Shown: piece after piece, positions 1 to 6,885 of the stretch
Numbering within the stretch: the first letter of the stretch is position 1
Layout of the letters: each line of letters opens with the position of its first letter
Assembly: GCA_003661605.2 (NCBI GenBank)
Contig: QMWL02000019.1
Location: 1-9,968 of the forward strand
Direction of reading: 5' to 3'
Length of the DNA: 9,968 bases
Origin: an archaeon
GTDB lineage: Archaea > Thermoproteota > QMWL01
Program-made: the position numbers and the translations under genes
Notes under the pieces: generated by a model
What the model saw: the letters and a program-made list of their open reading frames with translations, nothing else
Database searches by the model: none
Told to the model about the DNA's origin: nothing

Positions 1-1101
1 AGGCATTCCCCGCGTATGAACCATTAGAATTTCCTTTCGACCGTTTCTGTCAGGAACAGGGATTTCGATTTCGCGGTCAAAGCGTCCAGGTCGTCGTAAA
101 GCAGGATCTAGTGCTTCAGGGCGGTTCGTTGCAGCAATTACAATAACACCCTCACGAGTTTGAAGTCCGTCCATTAGTGTTAGAAGTTGAGCGACAACAC
201 GCCGCTCTACCTCTCCAGTAACTTCGCTTCTCTTTGGAGCTATGGCATCGATTTCGTCGATGAAGATAATAGCAGGAGCATTTTGCCGAGCCCTCTCGAA
301 GATTTCGCGAAGCCTTGCCTCTGATTCTCCATAATACTTACTCATGATCTCTGGTCCGTTAATCGCAAGGAAAGCAGCATCTGTTTCGTTTGCGACAGCC
401 TTAGCGAGGAGTGTTTTTCCACAACCAGGAGGACCATAAAGAAGTACACCTTTTGGCGGGTCGATGCCTAATCGCTGAAATAGCTCAGGGTGCCGTAGTG
501 GAAGCTCGACCATCTCGCGTATCCGTTCAATAGCTTCATGTAGATCACCTATATCCTCGTAAGTGACCCTGGGGATTCCTACAGCACGCTCAGTCCGGGG
601 AACAAGCCGTATTGCGGTACGTGGGGTGACTACAACGATCCCCTTTGGAGTGGTTCGAATCGCTTCAAAGACTATGACGCTACCCATAAGAGGTATTGGA
701 ACTGAGTTACCCTCGCAGAACGGCATATTTAAGAGACGATTACGGAGAAAGTTTACGAAATCGCTATCAGGTCGTATGCGGAGCTCCGGCTCCCCAGGAG
801 CTAGGTGAACTGATTGCGCAGGGTGAACAACAGCCTTTTTGACTACAACATAATCGTTTACGCTAACACCAGCATTTCTTCGAATGTAACCATCAATTCT
901 GATTATATCGGGGGTATGCTCATCTCCTGGATATGCACGCAAGACCTTAGCGGCAGTAACTCCTCGACCGCGGATCTCGATGATGTCACCCGGTTCAACA
1001 CCTAGCTCGCGCATAGCACGTGCGCTTATACGCGCGATTCCCTTCCCTACATCACGAAGCTTAGCCTCCATTACGCGAAGTCTCAGTACTCGCTCACTCA
1101 A
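1..1101 (-). CDS. cdc48: CDC48/VCP/VAT-type AAA ATPase, N-terminal part (C-terminus beyond window)
   Basis: ATP-driven unfoldase of the p97/Cdc48/VAT family, which extracts and unfolds cytosolic proteins, in archaea often for the proteasome. The 367 codons present cover the N domain (about residues 1-100, double-psi barrel type, with a VGKGIARIS stretch), the second N-subdomain (to about 185) and most of the first AAA module. That module shows Walker A GPPGCGKT (223-230), Walker B IIFIDEID (278-285), sensor-1 region IAATNRP (322-328) and the arginine-finger stretch RRPGRFDRE (336-344). The second AAA module should lie to the left of base 1. Start: an in-frame TAA lies at 1128-1126, and the only usual start before the conserved N-terminus is TTG at 1101. 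An ATG at 1071 (codon 11) would cut into the family's N-terminus. An ATG at 1106 reaches a stop after two codons. The gene diverges from purF. Family assignment is near certain. Confidence 0.97.
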   Translation of the reverse strand, partial: MSERVLRLRVMEAKLRDVGKGIARISARAMRELGVEPGDIIEIRGRGVTAAKVLRAYPGDEHTPDIIRIDGYIRRNAGVSVNDYVVVKKAVVHPAQSVHLAPGEPELRIRPDSDFVNFLRNRLLNMPFCEGNSVPIPLMGSVIVFEAIRTTPKGIVVVTPRTAIRLVPRTERAVGIPRVTYEDIGDLHEAIERIREMVELPLRHPELFQRLGIDPPKGVLLYGPPGCGKTLLAKAVANETDAAFLAINGPEIMSKYYGESEARLREIFERARQNAPAIIFIDEIDAIAPKRSEVTGEVERRVVAQLLTLMDGLQTREGVIVIAATNRPEALDPALRRPGRFDREIEIPVPDRNGRKEILMVHTRGMP

Positions 1102-1124
1102 CGCATCTGAGGTGGTTATCCTTC

Positions 1125-1130
1125 TTTAAA
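1125..1130. promoter_or_regulatory. Palindromic TATA-like box TTTAAA between cdc48 and purF
   Basis: TTTAAA reads the same on both strands in the 64-base divergent gap. Its centre is about 26 bases from the cdc48 TTG, the spacing expected for a leaderless archaeal transcript, and the minus-strand flank CAAAGCA resembles a BRE. It is about 38 bases from the purF TTG at 1166, which would give a leader of roughly 12 bases. A separate weak box around 1134-1141 (TTTGATAG) could instead serve purF. Inferred from spacing and composition only. Confidence 0.5.
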
Positions 1131-1165
1131 TGCTTTGATAGGACAAGGCAAAAAGGCTCGAATAG

Positions 1166-2608
1166 TTGCGAAGGGACTTGCCTCGTGAAGAGTGCGGCAT
1201 CTTTGGCTGCCGGATTCTGAACGAAGAGCCTGCTGCCCCCGTTATCGTGAACGGGCTAATCATGCTTCAGCACAGAGGACAAGATTCTGCGGGAGTTGCA
1301 ACTTATGATGGACGATTTCACATCCACAAGGACGTAGGACTAACTACTCAGGTATTTACACCTGATAAAGTAAACCGGCTGACTGGACCGCTAGGTATAG
1401 GACATGTGAGGTACTCTACTACAGGGATGCCTTCTGTACAAGATGCACAGCCGTTTTTCGCGAGCTACCCTCGACGTGGTATCGCCTTCGCACATAACGG
1501 TAATCTGGTAAACTTGATCGAACTACGTAGATTGCTTCTGAGGCAAGGGTGGAGCTTACTCTCTAGATGCGACGGAGAAGTCCTGATGGGGGTCTTGGCA
1601 ACAGCCTTGGAGACGTATAGAGATCTTCAGCAAGCCTTGGAGAGAGTAAGCACACAGGTGGAGGGAGCTTACTCAGCAGTCTTCATATCAGGTGAAGGAG
1701 AACTTGTCGCTATACGAGACCCTCATGGGTTCAGACCGCTTTCGTATGGGAGAAGCGATGAAGGAGCATATGCCGCATCTGAGAGTGTTGCCATCCAGGT
1801 TTTCTCAACCAAGCAGATTGATGATGTAGAACCGGGAACCGCCGTTCGTGTAGATAGAGAGGGAAATATTGAGATAGTCCGTTTTGCAAAATCTAATCCA
1901 CGGTTTTGCATGTTTGAGTTTGTGTACTTTAGCAGACCTGAGAGTGTCGTGATGAACCGCTGTGTGTACGATGTCCGAATCAAACTTGGTGAGATGCTTG
2001 CGAAGTACCATGATGTAAATGTTGATGTTATTGTCCCTGTCCCAGATACCGCGAGACCTGCAGCAGAAGGCTACTCTCGAGTTACAGGTATTCCAACGAG
2101 AGAAGGTTTAATGAAAAACCGGTACATCGGACGTACCTTTATTATGCCACCAACAGCAGATAGGTCGTTCTCTGTTCGGATGAAGCTAACACCTGTGCCA
2201 TCGGTAATAAGAGGGAAACGCGTACTCCTCATTGACGATAGTATAGTCCGTGGAACCACCATGCGTCAAATAGTACAGTTGCTCAAAAGCGCTGGTGCTA
2301 AGGAAGTTCATGTACGAATAACCTGTCCCCCGATTATCGGTCCCTGTTTTTACGGGATTGATATCTCAAGACACGAAGAGCTTGCGGCACATGGTCGAAC
2401 AGTAGAGGAGATCTGTAAGATGATAGGAGCAGATTCTCTTGTATATCAGCGGATCGACGATTTAGTGTCGGCAATCGGGCTTCCTAGAGAGAAACTGTGC
2501 CTCGCTTGCCTTACACATGAATATCCGACAGACCGTGCCGCAGCCATTGCAGAGCGAATGCGCAGCGTTAGTGGATTTCGCGAACGATACTGGGAAGCAG
2601 AGATCTAG
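1166..2608 (+). CDS. purF: Amidophosphoribosyltransferase (glutamine PRPP amidotransferase), Fe-S type
   Basis: Catalyses the first committed step of de novo purine synthesis: PRPP plus glutamine gives 5-phosphoribosylamine, in the cytosol. The 480-residue length is normal. An N-terminal Ntn glutaminase has its nucleophile at Cys10 (ECGIFG) after a nine-residue propeptide, followed by HRGQDSAG (36-43), GIGHVRYSTTG (77-87), FAHNGNLVN (108-116) and RDPHGFRPL (184-192). The C-terminal phosphoribosyltransferase has the PRPP loop LLIDDSIVRGTT (354-365). Cys248, Cys394, Cys445 and Cys448 match the four ligands of the Bacillus-type 4Fe-4S cluster, so a cluster and propeptide processing are expected. 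Start: an in-frame TAG at 1163-1165 immediately precedes TTG 1166, and the only other start before the nucleophile codon is TTG 1178 (five-residue propeptide), so TTG initiation is forced. Its TAG stop overlaps the ef1b stop on the other strand. Confidence 0.97.
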   Translation: MRRDLPREECGIFGCRILNEEPAAPVIVNGLIMLQHRGQDSAGVATYDGRFHIHKDVGLTTQVFTPDKVNRLTGPLGIGHVRYSTTGMPSVQDAQPFFASYPRRGIAFAHNGNLVNLIELRRLLLRQGWSLLSRCDGEVLMGVLATALETYRDLQQALERVSTQVEGAYSAVFISGEGELVAIRDPHGFRPLSYGRSDEGAYAASESVAIQVFSTKQIDDVEPGTAVRVDREGNIEIVRFAKSNPRFCMFEFVYFSRPESVVMNRCVYDVRIKLGEMLAKYHDVNVDVIVPVPDTARPAAEGYSRVTGIPTREGLMKNRYIGRTFIMPPTADRSFSVRMKLTPVPSVIRGKRVLLIDDSIVRGTTMRQIVQLLKSAGAKEVHVRITCPPIIGPCFYGIDISRHEELAAHGRTVEEICKMIGADSLVYQRIDDLVSAIGLPREKLCLACLTHEYPTDRAAAIAERMRSVSGFRERYWEAEI

Positions 2609-2880
2609 AGGCTTCTAGTTACTCGCACCTCCTGAATCTCGCTTACTCCTTCCACATTCACTAACCACTCTTCTAGCGCAGATAGCGAATATTTAGGATC
2701 CTCAGGTATTGCGAGAGTAACGATAAGCGCGACGAGACCAAACGCAATAGGCTCCTCTTGAATACCAGCGATCTCTACCCAGTCAGGTTTCGACCTGGTA
2801 AGATTCTCCTTAAGGAACTCAACACCTCCTTCAGGGTCTTCAGGGAAGATTCTATAGGTTGCGAGAATACGAGAGGTCAA
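2605..2880 (-). CDS. ef1b: Archaeal translation elongation factor 1-beta (aEF-1B)
   Basis: Nucleotide-exchange factor that recharges aEF-1alpha with GTP during elongation. The 91-residue product is the usual size for the archaeal protein, which corresponds to the catalytic C-terminal domain of eukaryotic eEF1B-alpha. The signature region EEPIAFGLVALIV lies at 42-54, followed by an acidic IPEDP segment and the closing EGVSEIQEVRVTRSL strand. Start: TTG 2880 gives the expected short N-terminus (MTSRILATYRIFPEDPE) two bases after the stop of the upstream zinc-ribbon gene. A GTG at 2913 is also open but would add 11 residues encoded inside that gene, with no family counterpart I recognise. The two genes are probably cotranscribed and translationally coupled. 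No clear Shine-Dalgarno sequence is visible. Confidence 0.93.
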   Translation of the reverse strand: MTSRILATYRIFPEDPEGGVEFLKENLTRSKPDWVEIAGIQEEPIAFGLVALIVTLAIPEDPKYSLSALEEWLVNVEGVSEIQEVRVTRSL

Positions 2881-2882
2881 GG

Positions 2883-3068
2883 CTACGGACCCATAAACCC
2901 ACAGTGTACGCACTTGTAAGGTCTAACCAGTTTACGACACCGCTCACAGCGTATTATTAGCACGCGACCACAGTTTGGACAAGGAAACTTCACCCAACTT
3001 TCTCCAGGCCAAATGATCTTGCCGCACCAGCTGCAGCGGACAGGTTCTACACGACGCTCAACCACCAT
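2883..3068 (-). CDS. Small zinc-ribbon RNA-binding protein of the translation-associated COG2888 type
   Basis: A 61-residue protein with eight cysteines in four CxxC pairs: C12/C15, C30/C33, C41/C44 and C53/C56. It matches the compact archaeal zinc-ribbon family described as predicted RNA-binding proteins with a role in translation, including the FPCPNCG, RCERC and PYKCVHCGFMGP segments. It probably binds two zinc ions and no enzymatic motif is present. It sits directly upstream of ef1b with a two-base gap, an arrangement common in archaea that supports a ribosome-linked role, although its exact job is unknown. Start is ATG 3068, about 29 bases from the A/T box at 3095-3100, so the transcript would be leaderless or nearly so. 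Family assignment is strong; molecular function is not established by the sequence. Confidence 0.9.
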   Translation of the reverse strand: MVVERRVEPVRCSWCGKIIWPGESWVKFPCPNCGRVLIIRCERCRKLVRPYKCVHCGFMGP

Positions 3069-3094
3069 ATTGGCGGCGGTAGCCCATAGTTGCC

Positions 3095-3100
3095 TTTAAT
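3095..3100. promoter_or_regulatory. TATA-like box TTTAAT shared by the zinc-ribbon and D-glutamate-cyclase-family genes
   Basis: This is the only strongly A/T-rich hexamer in the 45-base divergent gap. Read as ATTAAA on the minus strand, its centre is about 29 bases from the zinc-ribbon ATG. Read as TTTAAT on the plus strand, it is about 16 bases from GTG 3114 and about 22 from GTG 3120. It therefore fits both directions if the plus-strand gene starts at 3120. Inference from position. Confidence 0.5.
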
Positions 3101-3113
3101 CGTTTGATGTAGG

Positions 3114-4040
3114 GTGCATGTGGATGTTTCCATCCTAGAGCAAGTCTATCAGGTTGACATTCTCGGACGCGGACTAGACCCCCTGTTTGCTGGGGCCTAT
3201 GACGCAATAGGCGAGTCTCCTCTTCAAGCAGCCGCTCGAGAACTCGCAAGTAGCTTGGATAAACACGAATCAGTAGCGATACTAACTGGGTTTCCTATAC
3301 TTTGGACGCTAAGTGGGGAAACAGATGGCCCCCCAGGAGCCGCTGTTTTGGCGCAAGTTATCTCCCATCGCAATCCCATAGTTGTTGTCACCGATCGATA
3401 CTCTAAGCAGATTATGCAAAGGTTATTGGAAGAAGTACGTGTTGAAGCTCGGATCATTTTAATCGAAAATCTCGTCAGAATGCCCAATTGGACAACGCGA
3501 TTCCTGGACGAAAATCATGTAAAGGTGTTGATAGCCATCGAACGACCTGGTGCAAATAGAGTAGGGGTTCATCACAATCTATCTGGGCTGTCCATCACCC
3601 ATTTGTCGGGTAACACGGATCCACTTTTTGCGGAAGCGCGGCGAAGAGGGTTATTGCGGATAGCTATAGGAGATGGAGGTAACGAACTAGGTATGGGTCT
3701 TGTGGAACAACTAGTGAGGCGATACATACCGTATGGAAATGTATGTAGGTGTCCGTGTAGACAAGGAATTGCGGCGGCAGAGGGATGTGACTATCTGCTC
3801 ATTGCTGGCGTTTCAAATCTTGGAGGATATGCTCTGGCTGCTGCTGTGGCGGTCCTAGGTAACTTGCCATATGTGCATGATGCAGAGCAAGAGGCTAGGC
3901 TCGTTCGAAGTGCTATTGCAGCTGGTGCGGTTGACGGAGTTACTGGCGCGGCGGACGAACTGGTAGATGGAATGCCTCTAACGCGATCAATGCAATTTGT
4001 TGAAAAGATAAGGCGACTGTACCAACGACTGAGACGCTAG
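3114..4040 (+). CDS. D-glutamate cyclase-like protein (DUF4392 family, stand-alone domain)
   Basis: The 308-residue product matches the DUF4392 domain, which forms the C-terminal part of the animal D-glutamate cyclase DGLUCY (D-glutamate to 5-oxo-D-proline). Family landmarks in order are LTGFPI (57-62), ETDGPPGA (69-76), a Rossmann-like VVVTDRYS strand, IERPGAN (142-148), IGDGGNELGMG (185-195), AGVSNLGGYAL (231-241) and VDGVTG (273-278). The N-terminal DUF1445-type half of DGLUCY is absent, so the substrate is inferred only loosely. Oddities are a cysteine cluster C211/C213/C215 with C225, and Leu where many relatives have SNWG. Start: the in-frame TGA at 3105-3107 leaves GTG 3114 or GTG 3120; the promoter box favours 3120, and the longer form is listed. 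No membrane segment or signal peptide is seen. Its TAG stop overlaps that of the convergent flavoprotein gene. Confidence 0.85.
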   Translation: MHVDVSILEQVYQVDILGRGLDPLFAGAYDAIGESPLQAAARELASSLDKHESVAILTGFPILWTLSGETDGPPGAAVLAQVISHRNPIVVVTDRYSKQIMQRLLEEVRVEARIILIENLVRMPNWTTRFLDENHVKVLIAIERPGANRVGVHHNLSGLSITHLSGNTDPLFAEARRRGLLRIAIGDGGNELGMGLVEQLVRRYIPYGNVCRCPCRQGIAAAEGCDYLLIAGVSNLGGYALAAAVAVLGNLPYVHDAEQEARLVRSAIAAGAVDGVTGAADELVDGMPLTRSMQFVEKIRRLYQRLRR

Positions 4041-5188
4041 TGGAGAACAGACTTGATGAGACGAGCCACACGATCAAGTTTTAGGAGTGCATGAGTGAGA
4101 GATCCAAGCGTATCCATAGAGCCCCAATTTTCAACAATACTACGGAGCTCGTGATCCTCATTTAACAACCGGATGCATGCACGTAGGATACGGGCAGATA
4201 TGTAGTTGAAAATGGCACGCGCTTTCTGCATTTTAGCAAATTCGCTTCCGAAGCGCTGCTTCACACTGCGTTCGTAAGTGGACAGGTCAACACCGCTTCT
4301 GATGAATCGACATACAGCATCCGCTGCCAGCGAGCTTGTATGGGCTATCAGCCAGAGACCTCCGCCCGTTGTAGGCTTGCTATGACCAGCAGCATCACCT
4401 ACAGCTATTACGCAATCGCGCGAAGAGGGAAGCAGACCTGATAGATTTACAGGATGTACAACTGTCTGTAAAGGTTGAATCTGATAGCCAAAGCGCTGAA
4501 GCAGCTGCTTCAAGATGTTTAGGGGGTCACCCTTAGGCGCGACGACGCCTGCTTTTACGAGATTGTCTTCAATGGGAATAAGGTAGGCAAAAGCACCCTT
4601 GGCTACACTAGGATCAACTAAGATCTCACAGCGATCCTCTTCTACATCTCCCTGAATAACAGCAGCATGTAACAGTGCAGCACTAGCAGGACGCATTCTA
4701 CCGCCTAGCAACCGAGCTGCAAGGATGCGCCCTATTCCCTCTGCTATTACAACCACTTTACAACGAGTTTTACCAGCATTGGTAGTAACGACAAGTGCAC
4801 GCTCCTTCGAAACCTCAATGTGTGTGACATGAACTCCCAGTACTAGCTCAGCGCCAGCTTGCAGAGCTGAAGCAGCTAACGCACAATCAAAGAGACCTCT
4901 ATCTAGTACGTAAGCGCTCTGTTTTGGTTTCAGCTCAACAGAGACCCCACCGGGACCAACTACTCTAACCTCGTTGAGTACTGTTTGTACAAGAGGGGGT
5001 TTAGCGACAAACCCCATTGCCGATAGAGTTTCCCCACACACTACGCCCGCACAGTGAGGAATGGCTGCCAAGCTTCGCTGTTGCTCGTAGATGACACTTT
5101 GCAAACCACGTTCTGCTAAAAGCGCGGCAGTACGCAGACCAGCGGGACCTCCACCCACTACGACGACATCGGCTTCGGAAAGAGCCAC
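4037..5188 (-). CDS. Geranylgeranyl reductase-family FAD-dependent oxidoreductase
   Basis: A 383-residue flavoprotein of the archaeal geranylgeranyl reductase/digeranylgeranylglycerophospholipid reductase family, which saturates isoprenoid chains of membrane lipids or quinones at the inner membrane face. The FAD-binding VVGGGPAG lies at 10-17. A Cys-containing HCAGVVCG segment (45-52), YVLDRGLFD (93-101), IAEGIG (148-153) and the FAD-ribityl motif VGDAAGHSKPTTGGG (263-277) follow in family order. The usual YxWxFP substrate-pocket motif appears only as FAYLIPIE (200-207), lacking Trp and Phe, so this may be a paralogue with a different isoprenoid substrate rather than the main lipid reductase. 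No transmembrane segment is obvious. Start GTG 5188 places the flavin motif at the normal N-terminal position. It diverges from pth2 with only 28 bases between the starts. Confidence 0.9.
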   Translation of the reverse strand: MALSEADVVVVGGGPAGLRTAALLAERGLQSVIYEQQRSLAAIPHCAGVVCGETLSAMGFVAKPPLVQTVLNEVRVVGPGGVSVELKPKQSAYVLDRGLFDCALAASALQAGAELVLGVHVTHIEVSKERALVVTTNAGKTRCKVVVIAEGIGRILAARLLGGRMRPASAALLHAAVIQGDVEEDRCEILVDPSVAKGAFAYLIPIEDNLVKAGVVAPKGDPLNILKQLLQRFGYQIQPLQTVVHPVNLSGLLPSSRDCVIAVGDAAGHSKPTTGGGLWLIAHTSSLAADAVCRFIRSGVDLSTYERSVKQRFGSEFAKMQKARAIFNYISARILRACIRLLNEDHELRSIVENWGSMDTLGSLTHALLKLDRVARLIKSVLH

Positions 5189-5189
5189 G

Positions 5190-5196
5190 CTTATCT
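5190..5196 (+). promoter_or_regulatory. Candidate TATA box for pth2
   Basis: CTTATCT is centred about 24 bases before the pth2 GTG, the spacing of a leaderless archaeal promoter. Any BRE upstream of it would fall inside the first codons of the flavoprotein gene (GAAAGAG around 5178-5184). Weak match; proposed from position. Confidence 0.4.
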
Positions 5197-5207
5197 CTAC
5201 TACACAG

Positions 5208-5213
5208 TATTAA
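5208..5213 (-). promoter_or_regulatory. Candidate TATA box for the geranylgeranyl reductase-family gene
   Basis: Reads TTAATA on the minus strand, centred about 22 bases before GTG 5188. Its upstream BRE position would overlap the pth2 start codon, so the two divergent promoters cross each other within the 28-base gap. Proposed from position. Confidence 0.45.
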
Positions 5214-5216
5214 CCT

Positions 5217-5582
5217 GTGCCGCAGTTCCGCTACAAGCAAGTCATCGTAGTGCGTGAGGACATCTCGATGAGTCGAGGAAAAACTGCAGCTCAGGTAGCA
5301 CATGCAGCTGTATCCGCTTTTCTTGAAGCTTGGAGAACAAAGAGAGAGTGGGCAGAGGCGTGGCTAGCTGAGGGTCAGAAGAAGGTTGTTGTTACAGTAG
5401 ACTCTCTCAATGAGCTGGAGCAGCTAAGGAAGAGAGCAGAGGAGCTAGGATTGCCTCATGCCGTAGTCGAAGATAGAGGACTAACTGAATTACCACCAGG
5501 CACAGTAACCTGCTTTGCGGTAGGACCTGCTCCTGAAGAAGAAGTAGATAAGGTAACGGGGCGTTGCCGCCTACTCCGCTAG
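5217..5582 (+). CDS. pth2: Peptidyl-tRNA hydrolase, type 2 (archaeal/eukaryotic Pth2)
   Basis: Cleaves the ester bond of peptidyl-tRNAs released prematurely from ribosomes, recycling tRNA. The 121-residue length is typical. The N-terminal block KQVIVVREDISMSRGKTAAQ (7-26) and the following VAHAA carry the conserved Arg-Asp, Gly-Lys and Ala-Ala-Gln positions. The C-terminal block from GLPHAVVEDRGLTEL (78-92) into PPGTVTCFAVGPAP (93-106) is the family's second signature. Start is GTG 5217, with no room for a longer N-terminus in this compact gap. The end overlaps the truD start by 19 bases, so translation of the two is probably coupled. Pth2 and truD are frequent neighbours in archaea. Identification is secure. 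Confidence 0.96.
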   Translation: MPQFRYKQVIVVREDISMSRGKTAAQVAHAAVSAFLEAWRTKREWAEAWLAEGQKKVVVTVDSLNELEQLRKRAEELGLPHAVVEDRGLTELPPGTVTCFAVGPAPEEEVDKVTGRCRLLR

Positions 5583-6859
5583 CACCACCACTTGATGTAT
5601 TTCTTGGAATGTTCACGTACCTCAGTAAGGAGCCAGGGGTAGGAGGAAGAATTCGTTGCAGTATTGAGGAGTTCGTGGTTATCGAGGAGGTAGAGGGCTG
5701 GGGTGTAGCTAATGCTCCTGAGATGTTGGACACCGAGGGATTGTATGCAGTCTATGTTCTTGAAAAAAGAGGAGTTGAGACATTTGAAACGTTAGATCGT
5801 ATCGCTACAGAGTTAGGTGTGCCGAGGGCAGCAATTTCGATAGCTGGTATCAAGGATAAGTATGCTCGAACGCTTCAATTCCTTACAGTAAAGGGAGGGA
5901 AGCCTCTGCATCTCGAGGGAGAAGGGTTCAGCCTATCCTTCATCGGCTATTCAACCAAACCTGCATCACCTGCAAGATTGATGGGAAACCGCTTCGATAT
6001 TACAATTAGGGAAGTGATTCACATGGAGGAGGCTATCACTCGAGTACGCGATCTAGTAGAGGAAGTATGCGACAAGGGAGGCTTTCCCAACTTCTACGGC
6101 TACCAGAGATTTGGAGCGAAGCGCCCGATCAACCACATCGTTGGATGGTTATTATTAGAGGGAGCATGGAGCCGTGCGATCGAAGTAATACTAGCAACAC
6201 CAGCGCTTCAAGAAAGTCAGGAGGCACGAGAATTCCGCGTACTTGCCGCTAGAGGAGCCACTCCCGAAGAACTACTTACGAGCATTCCTCCTTTCCTCAT
6301 GGTAGAGCATAGGATCTTATCTAAGTTGAAGGAGACGCGTTCCTCTCTTAAAGCGCTACGAGCTCTGCCCGCACGATTGCGATCACTTCTTGTACAGTCG
6401 TACCAATCGTTTCTATTTAACATTGCAGTATCTACTCGGATACTTCTCAAAGGTCATCTACTACCCTCCATAGGCGACTACGTCCTTCGAGGCAACCGTG
6501 CAGTAGAACGCGTGGAGGCGTGTAGTATAGAACGAGTTCTTCGGGAGGTACAAAGAGGAGTTTCTGCGCTTGCAGTACCACTACCTAGTGCGAGTAGAAA
6601 GGTATGGGAGCGGTTCGTTCGTGTAACAGGCATCTTGCTACCGTATCCGGACTCGCATAAGTGGTATCGGAACCTGAAAGCGATAGGTGCTCGCCTTGCA
6701 AAGGGCTGGCGTTCAGTAACTGTGGTACTACCTAGTTTTGCAGTAGAAGCACACAACGATGCTTTACGTGTTAGCTTTACGCTACCTAGAGGGTGTTACG
6801 CTACCGTGGTACTTAGGGAGATAATGAAGCCTCAGGATCCTCTCGCAGCAGGCTTTTGA
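5564..6859 (+). CDS. truD: tRNA pseudouridine synthase D (TruD, U13-type)
   Basis: Isomerises a uridine in tRNA (U13 in the E. coli enzyme) to pseudouridine. The 431-residue length suits archaeal TruD. Visible landmarks are the N-terminal GVGGRIR...EEFVVIEE entry (25-42), the catalytic motif AGIKDKYARTLQ (94-105) with Asp98 at the place of the E. coli catalytic Asp80, PNFYGYQRFGAKRPINH (175-191), QSYQSFLFN (278-286) and the C-terminal LPRGCYATVVLREIMKP (407-423). Start: an in-frame TAA at 5549-5551 makes TTG 5564 the first possible start. The next, ATG 5609 at codon 16, would remove the LPP-like leader that many archaeal members share. It overlaps pth2 and is followed after 26 bases by the membrane-protein pair. 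Confidence 0.95.
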   Translation: MPPTPLAPPLDVFLGMFTYLSKEPGVGGRIRCSIEEFVVIEEVEGWGVANAPEMLDTEGLYAVYVLEKRGVETFETLDRIATELGVPRAAISIAGIKDKYARTLQFLTVKGGKPLHLEGEGFSLSFIGYSTKPASPARLMGNRFDITIREVIHMEEAITRVRDLVEEVCDKGGFPNFYGYQRFGAKRPINHIVGWLLLEGAWSRAIEVILATPALQESQEAREFRVLAARGATPEELLTSIPPFLMVEHRILSKLKETRSSLKALRALPARLRSLLVQSYQSFLFNIAVSTRILLKGHLLPSIGDYVLRGNRAVERVEACSIERVLREVQRGVSALAVPLPSASRKVWERFVRVTGILLPYPDSHKWYRNLKAIGARLAKGWRSVTVVLPSFAVEAHNDALRVSFTLPRGCYATVVLREIMKPQDPLAAGF

Positions 6860-6885
6860 ACAGCAGAGAGAAGACTTAGCGGGAT

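Noticed and set aside
563..1005. Two plus-strand open frames opposite cdc48 (81 and 63 codons)
   Set aside because: They lie wholly antisense to the strongly conserved N domain of cdc48, are basic and low in recognisable structure, and match no family I know.
2605..2608. CTAG palindromes at gene ends as terminators or integration sites
   Set aside because: Four bases explained by overlapping TAG codons; no flanking repeats, stem or T-run.
1166..2608. Possible archaeal PurF lacking the Fe-S cluster
   Set aside because: All four ligand cysteines are present with spacing very close to the Bacillus enzyme.
2881..2913. Longer aEF-1B starting at GTG 2913
   Set aside because: The added residues lie inside the zinc-ribbon gene and have no counterpart in the family as I know it. 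TTG 2880 gives the expected 91 residues.
5407..5733. Minus-strand open frame of 108 codons across the pth2-truD junction
   Set aside because: It is antisense to two well-identified genes and its translation is low in complexity, rich in Leu, Ser and Pro.
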